64,000 nucleotides of DNA from Spirosoma lacussanchae (GCF_005870035.1 NZ_SWJG01000003.1:62001-126000), one strand, 5' to 3'; positions 43,141-52,820 are shown, counted from the stretch's first letter. Notes: generated from the sequence alone by a model not told the origin. A program made the numbers and translations.

Positions 43141-43148
43141 TACCTTTG
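43141..43148 (+). promoter_or_regulatory. -7 promoter box of the DUF983 gene
   Basis: TACCTTTG matches TAnnTTTG exactly and predicts a leader of about 60 bases. No well-spaced -33 element was found. Confidence 0.45.
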
Positions 43149-43216
43149 TCTTATCAATAGGGGTTGATTAAGAGCCCATAACCGCTCTGACAGCCTCGCT
43201 AACTACGCCAATAGCC

Positions 43217-43603
43217 ATGTCTTCCGATAGCCGATTAACCAGTATTTTGTTCAATAAATGTCCGCGTTGCCATGAGGGCGATTTCTTCGTGACGAAGAGT
43301 GCCTTCAGCCGGCATTTTGACCAGATGCACGACCACTGTCCGCACTGCGGAACGAATTTCATGCCTGAGCCGGGGTTTTACTGGGCCTCCATGTTCGTGA
43401 GTTACGCGTTCTTCACGATCTGGACCCTACTAACCTTTTTTATTGTCGTAATCGGGTTGAAAATCGATCTGAACTACTACCTCGTCGGGCTGGTGCCTAC
43501 GCTGATTATACTGACGCCTTATTTCTTCCGGATGGCGCGCCGGACCTGGCTGACTATCTTCATCAAACCCCTGCCGAACCCGACTCCGGGCAAACTAAGC
43601 TAG
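43217..43603 (+). CDS. DUF983 domain-containing membrane protein
   Basis: 128 residues. Two zinc-ribbon pairs, CPRC near residue 16 and CPHC near residue 43, precede two membrane helices (about residues 53-79 and 85-105). This layout is the DUF983 family, common near cytochrome oxidase genes in Proteobacteria; no such genes are here. The role is unknown. Confidence 0.9.
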   Translation: MSSDSRLTSILFNKCPRCHEGDFFVTKSAFSRHFDQMHDHCPHCGTNFMPEPGFYWASMFVSYAFFTIWTLLTFFIVVIGLKIDLNYYLVGLVPTLIILTPYFFRMARRTWLTIFIKPLPNPTPGKLS

Positions 43604-43622
43604 GACGACCCACCCGAAACGG

Positions 43623-43660
43623 AAAAAAGCCTGTGCTTATGACAAGTACAGGCTTTTTTT
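43623..43660. terminator. bidirectional terminator after DUF983
   Basis: AAAAAAGCCTGT (43623-43634) and ACAGGCTTTTTT (43648-43659) form a perfect stem ending in A and T runs on the two strands. Confidence 0.88.
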
Positions 43661-43755
43661 GGGCAGTACCAATTGACTGAACAGTGATCACAGTAGACGT
43701 AAAATGGCGGTAAAAAACCGGCGAATCGACCCGGAACGGGCCTGTATGGTCTTCG

Positions 43756-44271
43756 TTTCCCAAAAGTGGCAGGGATTGACCCATTTGTGACAGCGTGGGG
43801 GCGGGGTGGTGGCGACCTTTGATTCATCAAAACGGACACAAATCACCAACCTCATAAACACCACTAGTCATGAAAACGCTCATCACCGCCTTCGCCCTTG
43901 CCCTGTCTCTCACCGTTGCCAGTGTCGCTCCGGCCAGCGCCAACCCCATCACCCGCCCTACCCGCCCCGCCAGCGTGGCCAGCTACCAGAGCGGGGTCTA
44001 CACCACAGCCGAAGGCAAAGTGCAGATCGGTCTGGACAAGCAGTCGGGAGGCAAAGTCACCATCCGGCTGGTCAACAGCCAGGGTCAGGAGGTCTATCAG
44101 GAGCAGGTGGGCAAGCGCCAGCAGCAGGTACGTCGTCGTTTGGACGTAAGCCATCTGCCCGACGGCTCGTACACCTTGCTGATCAGCAACGGGGTGGAGA
44201 CGACGAGCCACGCCCTGACGATTGCCACGGCCCAGCCCACGGAAAGCACCCGCCGGATCGCCATGAATTAA
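43756..44271 (+). repeat. 516-bp secreted-protein cassette, copy 2
   Basis: Second copy, 3187 bases after copy 1. The whole upstream region is identical to copy 1 except one base just before the ATG; the flanks are unrelated. Confidence 0.95.
43870..44271 (+). CDS. small exported protein resembling a T9SS-type C-terminal domain, copy 2
   Basis: Paralogue of the 40683 and 46127 genes. It differs from copy 1 at two residues: Ser for Asn in SVASY, and His for Arg in SHLPDGSY. Other changes are silent. The same export signal and beta-rich domain are present. A terminator follows at 44309-44340. Confidence 0.85.
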   Translation: MKTLITAFALALSLTVASVAPASANPITRPTRPASVASYQSGVYTTAEGKVQIGLDKQSGGKVTIRLVNSQGQEVYQEQVGKRQQQVRRRLDVSHLPDGSYTLLISNGVETTSHALTIATAQPTESTRRIAMN

Positions 44272-44308
44272 GCGGGCGGTTTGATTACGTACTCATCAAC
44301 TTACCCAG

Positions 44309-44340
44309 GCGGTGTCAGTAAAAGCTGGCACCGCTTTTTT
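44309..44340 (+). terminator. terminator after cassette copy 2
   Basis: GCGGTGTCAG (44309-44318) pairs with CTGGCACCGC (44325-44334) with one G-T pair and is followed by six T residues. Confidence 0.85.
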
Positions 44341-44451
44341 GATGGGAGCGCGGCCATACAGAAAGCACTGGTTATTGCCCGCCTGTTGGGTAAAGCCAGT
44401 ATAAAGTATGATTCTTGCGCTTAATTAACTTTATCAATCCAATAGACATAC

Positions 44452-45096
44452 ATGGTTATCAGGTCGACTCAAACGCATCAGCGCTGCTACCCGCTTTTGA
44501 TTGTGATCGTTGCTGCTCTTCTGAGTAGCTGCACCAGACCCGAACCGGTTGCTCCCGGTGCCTCTACCCCGCATCGGTACGTGCTTACGAACATCCGGTA
44601 TTTTCTGGACAAGGGCGATTATGTTGATACGACAACGATACAGCTTACAGGCGCAAGCGTGCAGAATCCGGGAGTCAGCCTGGTTACCCAGTCGATTAAA
44701 GAAGAGCCTGGCGAATTGGTTAAAACATCCCATTTCATGATCGATTCCTCCGTTCGGTTACCCGAAGAAATCGACCTGAGCACGTTCGCCGTAAGCGTAC
44801 CGCAGCACTGGTACGGCAATGGTTTATTCGGCCACACGGTCGAGACGTATCCGCTCAGTACTACCCGGCAGCAAAAACCGTATGTGTCTGACCCTGGCCG
44901 TACGATAGATATAAACGTTCCGCCCCGATCCCGCATTGATATCAGTCGTCAGATCGATGCGTACCAACTTACCTGTTCATTCGACGGAATGGTAGAGAAT
45001 ACGACAACAGGTCAACGGTATAGGCTGACTGGAAAATGGAAGGGGCTTCTGCGGTACAACAACATGGCAGTAACGCTGAAGCAGTCGGCTTTGTAA
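44452..45096 (+). CDS. putative lipoprotein of unknown function
   Basis: 214 residues. A signal anchor LLIVIVAALLSSC supplies a lipobox ending in Cys24. The rest is a Ser/Thr/Val-rich beta domain with no motif I recognise. A near-consensus -7 box TAACTTTA lies at about 44424. It sits between cassette copies 2 and 3 with the beta-barrel gene that follows 150 bases later. Confidence 0.65.
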   Translation: MVIRSTQTHQRCYPLLIVIVAALLSSCTRPEPVAPGASTPHRYVLTNIRYFLDKGDYVDTTTIQLTGASVQNPGVSLVTQSIKEEPGELVKTSHFMIDSSVRLPEEIDLSTFAVSVPQHWYGNGLFGHTVETYPLSTTRQQKPYVSDPGRTIDINVPPRSRIDISRQIDAYQLTCSFDGMVENTTTGQRYRLTGKWKGLLRYNNMAVTLKQSAL

Positions 45097-45246
45097 TCAC
45101 TGTTGCGGCCGAAACCGTAGTTCGTTGAACAACCCATCACAGACAGCACCCAGCCGGACCAGACTCCGGGCTTCCCCCATTAGACGAACTGCACTTGCGG
45201 GGATGGGCAAAGCAGGTTGGGAATAAAACGTCAGTAAAAGACCGCT

Positions 45247-45921
45247 ATGACTCGATTCTGGTTGATTTTGTTGCTCCTGCTACCCGTATTTGCCCGGGCG
45301 CAGCGCATTGGTATAGCCGCCGAGGTTGGCGGATTTGGCTACAGACAGTACGGTAGCAGTCAGCTGCATCGGTATAAGCTGACCGTCTTGAAGCCGGTAG
45401 ATCCCACGGGTTTTTCAATTGGAACAAATGCTCGGTTTTCAACGGCTGGCGCTTTCTTCGGGCAGGCCGGTCTACGATTCTCAAATCAGCATATGGGCGT
45501 CCAGTTTACGGATACACGTCCTGATCTGCCTGCTCCCGACGAAGCGATACCGGGGGTTGGGCTGGGGCTTCGTCAGATAGAGCTGCCGGTATACGCCGGG
45601 TTTCAGGTTGGCAACAGATCGGCTCTGCACCTGGACGTTTTTGGTGGGCTTACGCCTTCGTTGAATTGGTATGGTTCGCGGGATCAAAACGTTGCTGATC
45701 CGTACCGCAGGGCTGTTTTCGAAAGTTTAAACCGGTTTTCGTTAGCCTATGCGGCCGGGATGGCTATACGGCTCGATCGCTGGAGTCTGACAACGACATG
45801 GGAGCAAACCATGACCTCTCTCAATCGGGCTATAGCTGCCCAGAATCAATCGTTTTCTTTCAACACGGGGTATGAAGGCGTGCGCGCTATGATTGGCTAC
45901 CAGTTTACTAAACGTCGCTAA
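45247..45921 (+). CDS. outer-membrane beta-barrel protein (PorT-like)
   Basis: 224 residues. A short signal peptide (MTRFWLILLLLLPVFARA) ends before QRIG. The mature chain alternates polar and hydrophobic residues in strands separated by Gly/Pro turns (GLGLRQIELPVYAGFQVGNR, YAAGMAIRLDRWSLTTTWEQ) and ends in GYQFTKRR. This fits the small Bacteroidota beta-barrel families of the PorT/outer-membrane-beta-barrel type. No more specific function is supported. Confidence 0.7.
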   Translation: MTRFWLILLLLLPVFARAQRIGIAAEVGGFGYRQYGSSQLHRYKLTVLKPVDPTGFSIGTNARFSTAGAFFGQAGLRFSNQHMGVQFTDTRPDLPAPDEAIPGVGLGLRQIELPVYAGFQVGNRSALHLDVFGGLTPSLNWYGSRDQNVADPYRRAVFESLNRFSLAYAAGMAIRLDRWSLTTTWEQTMTSLNRAIAAQNQSFSFNTGYEGVRAMIGYQFTKRR

Positions 45922-46012
45922 CCCAAGCAGCTATGAATAAGGGCTTAGACGGGTCGCCGGATCAAGGCTGAGACCGGTATTGAACCAGCAATTCGGCTGT
46001 GGTTTTCGGTTA

Positions 46013-46528
46013 TTTCCCAAAAGTGGCAGGAGTTGACTCATTTGTGACAGAGCCGGGGCGGGGTGGTGGCGACCTTTGATTCATCAAAACAGCCACAAAT
46101 CACCAACCTCATAAACACCACTAGTCATGAAAACGCTCATCACCGCCTTCGCCCTTGCCCTGTCTCTCACCGTTGCCAGTGTGGCTCCGGCCAGCGCCAA
46201 CCCCATCACCCGCCCTACCCGCCCCGCCAACGTAGCCAGCTACCAGAGCGGGGTCTACACCACAGCCGAAGGCAAAGTGCAGATCGGCCTGGACAAGCAG
46301 CTGGGAGGCAAAGTCACCATCCGGCTGGTCAACAGCCAGGGTCAGGAGGTCTACCAGGAGCAGGTGGGCAAGCGCCAGCAGCAGGTACGTCGTCGTTTGG
46401 ACGTGAGTAGTCTGCCCGACGGCTCGTACACCTTGCTGATCAGCAACGGGGTAGAGACGACGAGCCACGCCCTGACGATTGCCACGGCCCAGCCCACGGA
46501 AAGCACCCGCCGGATCGCTATGAACTAA
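46013..46528 (+). repeat. 516-bp secreted-protein cassette, copy 3
   Basis: Third copy, 2257 bases after copy 2. Upstream changes cluster between and after the two direct-repeat motifs, while AGTGGCAG and TGTGACAG and their 21-base spacing are unchanged. Confidence 0.95.
46127..46528 (+). CDS. small exported protein resembling a T9SS-type C-terminal domain, copy 3
   Basis: Most divergent of the three paralogues, but still with only a few residue changes (Leu for Ser in KQLGGKV, Ser for Arg in SSLPDGSY). The signal peptide is identical. A weak hairpin (46598-46606 with 46618-46626) lies between its end and the convergent 1680-residue protein gene. Confidence 0.85.
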   Translation: MKTLITAFALALSLTVASVAPASANPITRPTRPANVASYQSGVYTTAEGKVQIGLDKQLGGKVTIRLVNSQGQEVYQEQVGKRQQQVRRRLDVSSLPDGSYTLLISNGVETTSHALTIATAQPTESTRRIAMN

Positions 46529-46632
46529 ACGAGAGTAACCCAACCGGCCCGGCCGGGCAACCGATAATACCTCTTACCTTCCTCTCCCTTAACCAGACAG
46601 CCCATCCGCACGGTGCAGATGGGCTGTTGCTG

Positions 46633-49600
46633 TTAGAAACCTTCGCGTTCGTCTTCTTTGTCTTTCTTCTTCTCGGCAGGCTTCGGCGTCTCTTTCGCCA
46701 CTTTGGGCGCGGGCTTGGCTGCGGGCGGTAAGGCCCCGGCTTTTCCCTTTTTGGTTGCCGCCTTCGCTTTTGTGCCGGGTTTGGTAGCGGCCGGTGCGAC
46801 TTCCGGTTCGGCTGCGGGCTCTACCGTTTCGTCGTTCGGATCGACGGCGGGCGTGGCGGCAATGGTTGGGGTGGCGGCTTTCGGCTGGGTTTTCGGGCGG
46901 GGGGCTGCTTTGGGCCGGGTCTTGTACTGGTCGAGGTAGCGGTCAACGAACAGCTCCTTCTCATCAACGGTAGCCGGAACCAGCTCCAGCGCGGCCTTAC
47001 TGCTATTTTTTGAACCCGCCAGCAGCCGGTCGTTGATTTCCTGCTCCGACGTTACGATGGCCAGCTGACCCGGTGCCGACGGGCCGTTGCCGGGTTTATA
47101 GTCGTAGAAGACCCAAACATCGGGCGAGGCTTCGAGGTAGATACTGGCTTCGTCGCCGGCGGCTCCCTTGCGGATTTCGACAAACCCGTCCATCTGGGCG
47201 TTAATGTCGGCGCTCATCATATTCGACACACCCAGTCGGCCAATGCTGTAGAACGCGTTGAACTTATCGGACCAGCGCAGGTTGGCGTTGGCCAGCACGA
47301 GCATGGCGTTCAGTTTAGACGAGGCCTGGTTGAGCGGCACGTGCTGGTTCTGGGCTTTGGTCCGGTAGGCATCGACGGCGGGCTGGCCAATGAGCGGCAG
47401 TAGCTTGTCCGACAGCCGGTTCAGGTCATCGTCGGCAGCTTCGTCGTTTTTTTCGTCCTGGTTGGTCGTGATCAGCTTGCTCGCAATAGAGCTGCTCACG
47501 GTTTCGGGAATGGGGAAAGTGAATGCCAGCAGGGTATTGAACCGATAGAGCGCACTGTCGATGTTGACCCGCGCCGACCCGGCCGCCAGCAGGTAGGGCG
47601 CCGGGCTGGTGTTGAGCAGGTTCAGCTTGCCTTTGTAGGTCATCAGGCCACGGGCATCGTTGAAGGTAAAGGCGTTCTCTACCTCGTCGCTGGTGCTGTC
47701 GGCAACGGCCTGGGCTTCGTCGGGGCTACCCGAGGTAATCCGGTAGAGCTTGTCTTTTTCGTCGTAGCGCATCACCCCGGTGGCGGCAAACAGATCCTGG
47801 TCGCGGTTGTCTTCTTTGGGCGAGAGGAAGGTGGGGTAGAGGGTACCGCCCACGCTGAAATGAATACCGGCCACGAGCGGTTGCCCACCTTCGTTCTTCA
47901 GGTTTTTATCGACCTTGATCTCCAGTCGCTCGGCTACTTTTTCCTTGAAAGGCAGCCAGTCGCCCACCAGATTTTTTCGCTTTTTGAGGGCCGGTTTGAT
48001 ATAGCCGTCCAGCGCCAGATCTTTTTCAGGAGCCTGCATCGTGATCAGCCCCTTGTACAGCATTTTGGGCGCCAGCTGCAGGTTATCGTCTTCGTCGACT
48101 TCGGCGCGCGCTACCGTAAAGTAGGTCGCGGCCGCTTTGGTGCTGGCTGCGTTTCGTTTACCGCGCGCCGGTTTTTTGGTGTCGGCCGTCAATGAAGCAC
48201 CGGCCACGGCCGGGGCCTCCTTCAGCTCGAAGCTTTGCATTTTGATAATGGCCGTATCGCCCTTCATCGTAGCAAACTGATAGCTGGCATCGCCCGCAAA
48301 GCGCGTTCGCGACACGATCTGGATATTGCCGTTCTTGAGTTTGTGGAACAGGCTGACCGTATCCAGCTCGAGCCGGGCGTTTTTGAGGGCCAGCATTTCG
48401 CCGTTGCGCCGGATGGTGACCAGCCCTTTGTCGGGGTAAATACGGGCGTCGGCCGAGGTAACGTACGGCACCCCGCTGATGTTGAGCACCATCTTCTCCA
48501 CGTCGTAGAGGGCCGCGGCACCGTTAAAGGTCAGCCCTTCCTGCTCGTCGCCGGTGGCGGTAAAGACCGAACTTTTCACGTCGCCGGCCGTGGGACCAGC
48601 TTTCATGGCAATGGTTTTGCCGTTGATGTTCCACTGCGCCTTGTTGATGCTGGTCTTGTAGGCTGCAAACGGAAACTCGATGCTCGAACTGAGCGTGTCG
48701 CTGATGCTCTGTTGCTGTTTGTTGATGGCCAGCCCAACAAGGCCCTTTGTCTGGTTGAAATCCACGTCTACGCTGTTGCCGACCAGAATGGGTTTGTTGC
48801 CTTCCTTGTCTGAGGTGATCGTGAATTTGGCGTTGTCGGCAATGAACCCTTCTTTGTTGAATTTGATGCTGTTCGAGATGGCTTCGGAGTCTTTCCGGCG
48901 CAGGGTGCCGTTGCCGAACAGACCCACCGACCGCATCACGAGGCTACCGTCCAGATTGGTAGTGGCGCCGTAGAAATTGAAGTTGTTCTTCTGGGTCGTG
49001 ATGACCATGCTGTCGGCTTTAGGCCACCATTTGAGGCTGAAGTTATTGAGCTGCACCTGCGGAAAGTAGGCTTTACCAACCAGCCCTTCCTTAACCTCGC
49101 CTTTCTCGCCCGACGCCAGCAGCGAGTCGGTCATGAACAGAATGCCCTGGGTGTTGAGGCTGGCCGTCAAATGATTGAGCACACCCTCGGCGCGAAGTCC
49201 GCTCTTGTCCATGACGATATCGCTGGTGAGCTTTACGGTCGATTTGCTGCCGTAGACCGGATAGCCTGTGGCGGGTGGTTTCTGAACGAAGCCCAGCGTA
49301 TTGTCGGGCATGGTTTTCAGCTCGGCTTTGAAGGGCGGAAAGATGCCGTCGGAGTAGAACGTACCCATGAAAGAAATGTCGCCCTTGCCGATGCTGTCGT
49401 TGTCAATGGCTGGTATTTTGAAATAAACTTTCCGGTTATAGACCAGATTACCCCGCACCGGCTGATCGAAATAGACCGTCATACCCTGCGGCATCACGAG
49501 TCGCTGGGTGGTTTTCTTGCCTTTGATCTTGCCCGATTTGTTTTCGGCGCTGCCCAGAAATACCGTGCCCGGATTCTCGTACTTGATATCGCCCCCTACT

Positions 49601-51675
49601 TCGCCGTCTTTGCCCTGAGCCGCCAGTTTCTGCGACGAGAACGTGATGGAGTCGATCTTGTTGAGGTTCATGGCAAACTTGTCGTAGTCGAACCGCATGT
49701 CGCGACCCGCGTAGCGCAGTGTACCGGCTTTGAGCTGGCCGTTGAGCGTGAAGGCCCGGCCTTTGCCCACGCGGATAGTTTTGTCGGACGGAACCCCGAA
49801 AATCTTCAGCGAGTCGGACAGGGTGAAGCGGTCGACCCCCCGAATGGTCATGATCTTGTCGTCGAGGTTGATGGTGGCGTTTTTGGTGCTGTCGTTCGAG
49901 GCAAAGGTCGACTGGATCTGGAAGTTGTCGTAGTCGCGTTTGTTGGTGTAGGCCAGCACGTATAGCACGCCCTTCCGACTCAGCCGGAGCATACCGCTGG
50001 CGTCGCGGTCGAGGTAGTCTTCCAGCACCATCCGGTTCAGTGCCCCCCGCAGGGCCGTCGGACTGGCTTTGGGGTTCCCTTTGGCAAACTGAATGATATC
50101 GTCGTCGAAGAAGCTCTGCTGTTTTTTGGTCGACACGTAGTTCGCCACGATCTGCAGCGGGTGGAAACCGTAATCGAGGGTCAGGTCGGCATAGCGCTGG
50201 GGCTGAAAGTAATCGAACGATTCGAACCGGACGGGCACCTCGCGTTTGGCACCGACCTGGTAAAAGTCGACTTTCCGGCGCAGCACGTCCCAGCGCATCA
50301 CCTCGGGCTGGATATAGAATTTATGGTACGAGTCGGCGTAGGGTACGCGCATGTACTCGGTACGGTCGGGCCGGTTCAGCCAGGCCACCCGCTGCGTTTT
50401 GTCGAAACGAAACTGGACGGCCGGGTGCGTGATGGAGTCAGTCTCGATATAGCCCACAAACGCAGCGGCCTGGGCCGTAATGGTCGAGTCGCGGAAGTCG
50501 AACCGGCGGCTGCTGGCTTTGAAGGCGGGCTTGCCATTGTGTTTAACGATCAGCAGCGCCGGTTGTCCGCTGGCCGACGAGCCGACCATCTGGGCTCCGG
50601 CCAGCGCCAGCCCGCCCCGGTAGTCGATGTCGGTGCCGAGACCGGGAATAGTCACGTTGTTTTCCCACGACAGGAAACGCGGGTACACCGCCGGACCGCT
50701 GCGTTTTTTGCTGACATACTCAAATGTGCCTTTGATTGGTTTCGCCTGCTCGTAGGTCAGCGTAACGTCGTCGGCCTGCAGGCGCGGGTTCATGGCCACC
50801 AGCGAATAGTCGGCCAGGGTGACGAAGATGTCGGGCCGCCCGGCCGTTTCCCAGCTGAACTTGCCCCCTTTGCCGACAAAAATACCTTCTTTCAGCAGCA
50901 GGTCACCACTGGTGTTGGCCAGCACCGCCGAATCACCATTGGCAATCATCGCCAGCGACGCGCCCGTGAGGGTGATGACCGCTCCCGATACGGTCGGAAT
51001 GGGTCGGCGCTGCGGAATATACCGCGGCCCCAGCTGACGCGGCTGGGTAGAATCGGGCGAGATGGGATCGTCCCAGCCGTCGAACCTTGACCGCTCGGCG
51101 GCTGCCTGCGCCAGGGCCAGCGAGTCGGCCGGCGTGGCCGGGGCGCCCGAGGTGGTGCTGACGGGAGCGCTGTCTATGTACCGAAACTGGAAGGTGCCGC
51201 CCTGGGTAGCCAGCTTATTGACGTTGCCGCTGTAGAGTTCGCGCCGTTCCAGAAACCGGCGGGTGGTTTCGAGGGTACGGGCCAGGGTGCGGGTGTCAGT
51301 TGTCTCGAACAGTTTTTCGACCACCGTCAGCATACCGTCGATACCGCTGGCCGACAGGGCGGGCTGCTGGGTATAAACGGCATGATAGAGGGCGTCGTAG
51401 AACGGCGCAAAGTGGGTAGCGGCCTGTAATCGTTTCTGATTCATCCGGCGGCTAAGGGCCATGACCCGTTCCTGCTGACCCGCCGACAGTCGGTTTTCGG
51501 ACCAGAGCGTTTGCAGGTTCGTGCCCGCGCGTACGGCTGCCGGTCCGCCCGTGGCCATCAGTTTCTGTACGTCGGTCATGAACTGATCGGGCTTGTCGGA
51601 AATACGCACGGCCTGGGCAAACGTAGCCAGGGGTGCGGTCAGAAGCAGAATAAGGTAAACGCAGCGTTTCATCAT
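46633..51675 (-). CDS. very large exported protein of unknown function
   Basis: 1680 residues with a signal peptide (MMKRCVYLILLLTAPLATFA before Q). The body is a long series of short beta-strands with repeated phrases of the kind GKGRAFTLNGQLKAGTLRY and SVGLFGNGTLRRKDSEA, reminiscent of beta-helical or AsmA/OstA-like long proteins, but I cannot assign a family. The last ~90 residues are a low-complexity Pro/Ala/Lys tail (KAAPRPKTQPKAATPTI) with no T9SS sorting domain. It is probably periplasmic or outer-membrane associated. It is a single gene, with no operon partner. Confidence 0.85.
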   Translation of the reverse strand: MMKRCVYLILLLTAPLATFAQAVRISDKPDQFMTDVQKLMATGGPAAVRAGTNLQTLWSENRLSAGQQERVMALSRRMNQKRLQAATHFAPFYDALYHAVYTQQPALSASGIDGMLTVVEKLFETTDTRTLARTLETTRRFLERRELYSGNVNKLATQGGTFQFRYIDSAPVSTTSGAPATPADSLALAQAAAERSRFDGWDDPISPDSTQPRQLGPRYIPQRRPIPTVSGAVITLTGASLAMIANGDSAVLANTSGDLLLKEGIFVGKGGKFSWETAGRPDIFVTLADYSLVAMNPRLQADDVTLTYEQAKPIKGTFEYVSKKRSGPAVYPRFLSWENNVTIPGLGTDIDYRGGLALAGAQMVGSSASGQPALLIVKHNGKPAFKASSRRFDFRDSTITAQAAAFVGYIETDSITHPAVQFRFDKTQRVAWLNRPDRTEYMRVPYADSYHKFYIQPEVMRWDVLRRKVDFYQVGAKREVPVRFESFDYFQPQRYADLTLDYGFHPLQIVANYVSTKKQQSFFDDDIIQFAKGNPKASPTALRGALNRMVLEDYLDRDASGMLRLSRKGVLYVLAYTNKRDYDNFQIQSTFASNDSTKNATINLDDKIMTIRGVDRFTLSDSLKIFGVPSDKTIRVGKGRAFTLNGQLKAGTLRYAGRDMRFDYDKFAMNLNKIDSITFSSQKLAAQGKDGEVGGDIKYENPGTVFLGSAENKSGKIKGKKTTQRLVMPQGMTVYFDQPVRGNLVYNRKVYFKIPAIDNDSIGKGDISFMGTFYSDGIFPPFKAELKTMPDNTLGFVQKPPATGYPVYGSKSTVKLTSDIVMDKSGLRAEGVLNHLTASLNTQGILFMTDSLLASGEKGEVKEGLVGKAYFPQVQLNNFSLKWWPKADSMVITTQKNNFNFYGATTNLDGSLVMRSVGLFGNGTLRRKDSEAISNSIKFNKEGFIADNAKFTITSDKEGNKPILVGNSVDVDFNQTKGLVGLAINKQQQSISDTLSSSIEFPFAAYKTSINKAQWNINGKTIAMKAGPTAGDVKSSVFTATGDEQEGLTFNGAAALYDVEKMVLNISGVPYVTSADARIYPDKGLVTIRRNGEMLALKNARLELDTVSLFHKLKNGNIQIVSRTRFAGDASYQFATMKGDTAIIKMQSFELKEAPAVAGASLTADTKKPARGKRNAASTKAAATYFTVARAEVDEDDNLQLAPKMLYKGLITMQAPEKDLALDGYIKPALKKRKNLVGDWLPFKEKVAERLEIKVDKNLKNEGGQPLVAGIHFSVGGTLYPTFLSPKEDNRDQDLFAATGVMRYDEKDKLYRITSGSPDEAQAVADSTSDEVENAFTFNDARGLMTYKGKLNLLNTSPAPYLLAAGSARVNIDSALYRFNTLLAFTFPIPETVSSSIASKLITTNQDEKNDEAADDDLNRLSDKLLPLIGQPAVDAYRTKAQNQHVPLNQASSKLNAMLVLANANLRWSDKFNAFYSIGRLGVSNMMSADINAQMDGFVEIRKGAAGDEASIYLEASPDVWVFYDYKPGNGPSAPGQLAIVTSEQEINDRLLAGSKNSSKAALELVPATVDEKELFVDRYLDQYKTRPKAAPRPKTQPKAATPTIAATPAVDPNDETVEPAAEPEVAPAATKPGTKAKAATKKGKAGALPPAAKPAPKVAKETPKPAEKKKDKEDEREGF

Positions 51676-51786
51676 CTATAAGACCGGTGCCGGTCCAGCG
51701 TACTGTGTATCGATGTCTCTATGAATCTGTTCTTCACGGCGGTTCGTGGCGCCCATGGACTAGTCGTGCGTCAGCACGACTTTTGT

Positions 51787-52617
51787 TCACTGTTTATAAA
51801 ACGACAGACAGGTCCATTGATTTTTAACGAGCCGATCTTTTGTGATTAAATTCGTTTCATGGGCTTTCTGCTCGATATCAGGGGCGTCATGTTCGTAAAA
51901 ACCGCTGACCAGCAGGTGCCCGCCGGGGGTTAGCCGCTGTACGTAGGTCGGTATTTCAGCCAGCAGCACATTGCGGTTGATGTTAGCCAAAATAATCTCG
52001 TAGCGATGGGTAGGGTCAACGTCGGCAATGGTTCCCTGAAACACGGTAACCTGCGGACAGTCGTTCAGCTGGGCGTTCTCGCGGGCGTTTTCAACGGCCC
52101 ATTCTTCAATGTCGAACGCCAAGGCCGACCGGGCGCCCATTTTGGCCGCCAGAATAGCCAGAATGCCCGTGCCGCTGCCGACATCGAGGACGGTTTTCCC
52201 GACAAAATCAAGGCTGAGTTGCTGCTGGAGCATCATGGCCGTGGTTTCGTGGTGGCCCGTTCCGAACGACATTTTGGGGTTGATCACGATGTCGTAACGA
52301 AACCGGGCGTCCAATGAATGAAAGGACGCCCGGACCCGAACCTGGTCAGCAACTTCTATCGGCTCGTAATCGCGCTCCCACTCGGCGTTCCAGTTTCGTT
52401 TTTCTAACGAACTGAACGTATAGGCTATTGCCGTTTGATCGGCGTATTTTGCGACTATTTCCCCAACCGGTGTTTCGGTAAATTCATCTTCGGTAATGTA
52501 GGCATTCAGCCCCTCGTCGGTTTCTACGAATGATTCATATCCCAGCTCGGCCAGCTCGGCGGTCAGGATGTCGGTATAGTCGGGCGAAACCGTCAGTTGC
52601 AGTTCTATATAATTCAT
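51787..52617 (-). CDS. prmA: ribosomal protein L11 methyltransferase
   Basis: 276 residues. The SAM-binding motif VLDVGSGTGILAILAAKMGA is clear, and NPKMSFGTGHHETT just before it is a PrmA hallmark; ILANINRNVL is the NPPY-like position. It methylates lysines and the N-terminus of L11. A TTACTTTG box ends five bases before the ATG, and a terminator-like hairpin lies just upstream on the same strand. Confidence 0.95.
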   Translation of the reverse strand: MNYIELQLTVSPDYTDILTAELAELGYESFVETDEGLNAYITEDEFTETPVGEIVAKYADQTAIAYTFSSLEKRNWNAEWERDYEPIEVADQVRVRASFHSLDARFRYDIVINPKMSFGTGHHETTAMMLQQQLSLDFVGKTVLDVGSGTGILAILAAKMGARSALAFDIEEWAVENARENAQLNDCPQVTVFQGTIADVDPTHRYEIILANINRNVLLAEIPTYVQRLTPGGHLLVSGFYEHDAPDIEQKAHETNLITKDRLVKNQWTCLSFYKQ

Positions 52618-52627
52618 ACCTCAAAGT

Positions 52628-52660
52628 AACAAAAAAAGGCAAGCCGGTTAGCCTGCCCTT
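52628..52660 (-). terminator. terminator-like hairpin directly upstream of prmA
   Basis: On the minus strand GGGCAGGC and GGCTTGCC (with a G-T pair) form a hairpin around TAACC, followed by seven T residues ending near 52630. It faces prmA although no gene is recognised upstream on that strand. In the rest of the 52618-52858 gap the only other structure is a palindrome AGCGGGCC-CTAA-GGCCCGCT (52724-52743). Confidence 0.55.
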
Positions 52661-52820
52661 TGGTATACTGACTACTGTACGAAGCAGATGTTCGTTATGA
52701 GGGGCCGCCGTTTCTTATGGGAGCGGGCCCTAAGGCCCGCTGTTGGTAGAGGGGCTTTTTCCGTAAATCCTGACCTGACACCGGTTATCCGATGGAAGAA
52801 GAGTCGATTGACAGAGCTGA

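Noticed and set aside
40569..46528. Possible insertion sequence or composite transposon made by the 516-bp repeats
   Set aside because: No transposase, terminal inverted repeats or target duplications; repeat borders coincide with an upstream region and a stop codon.
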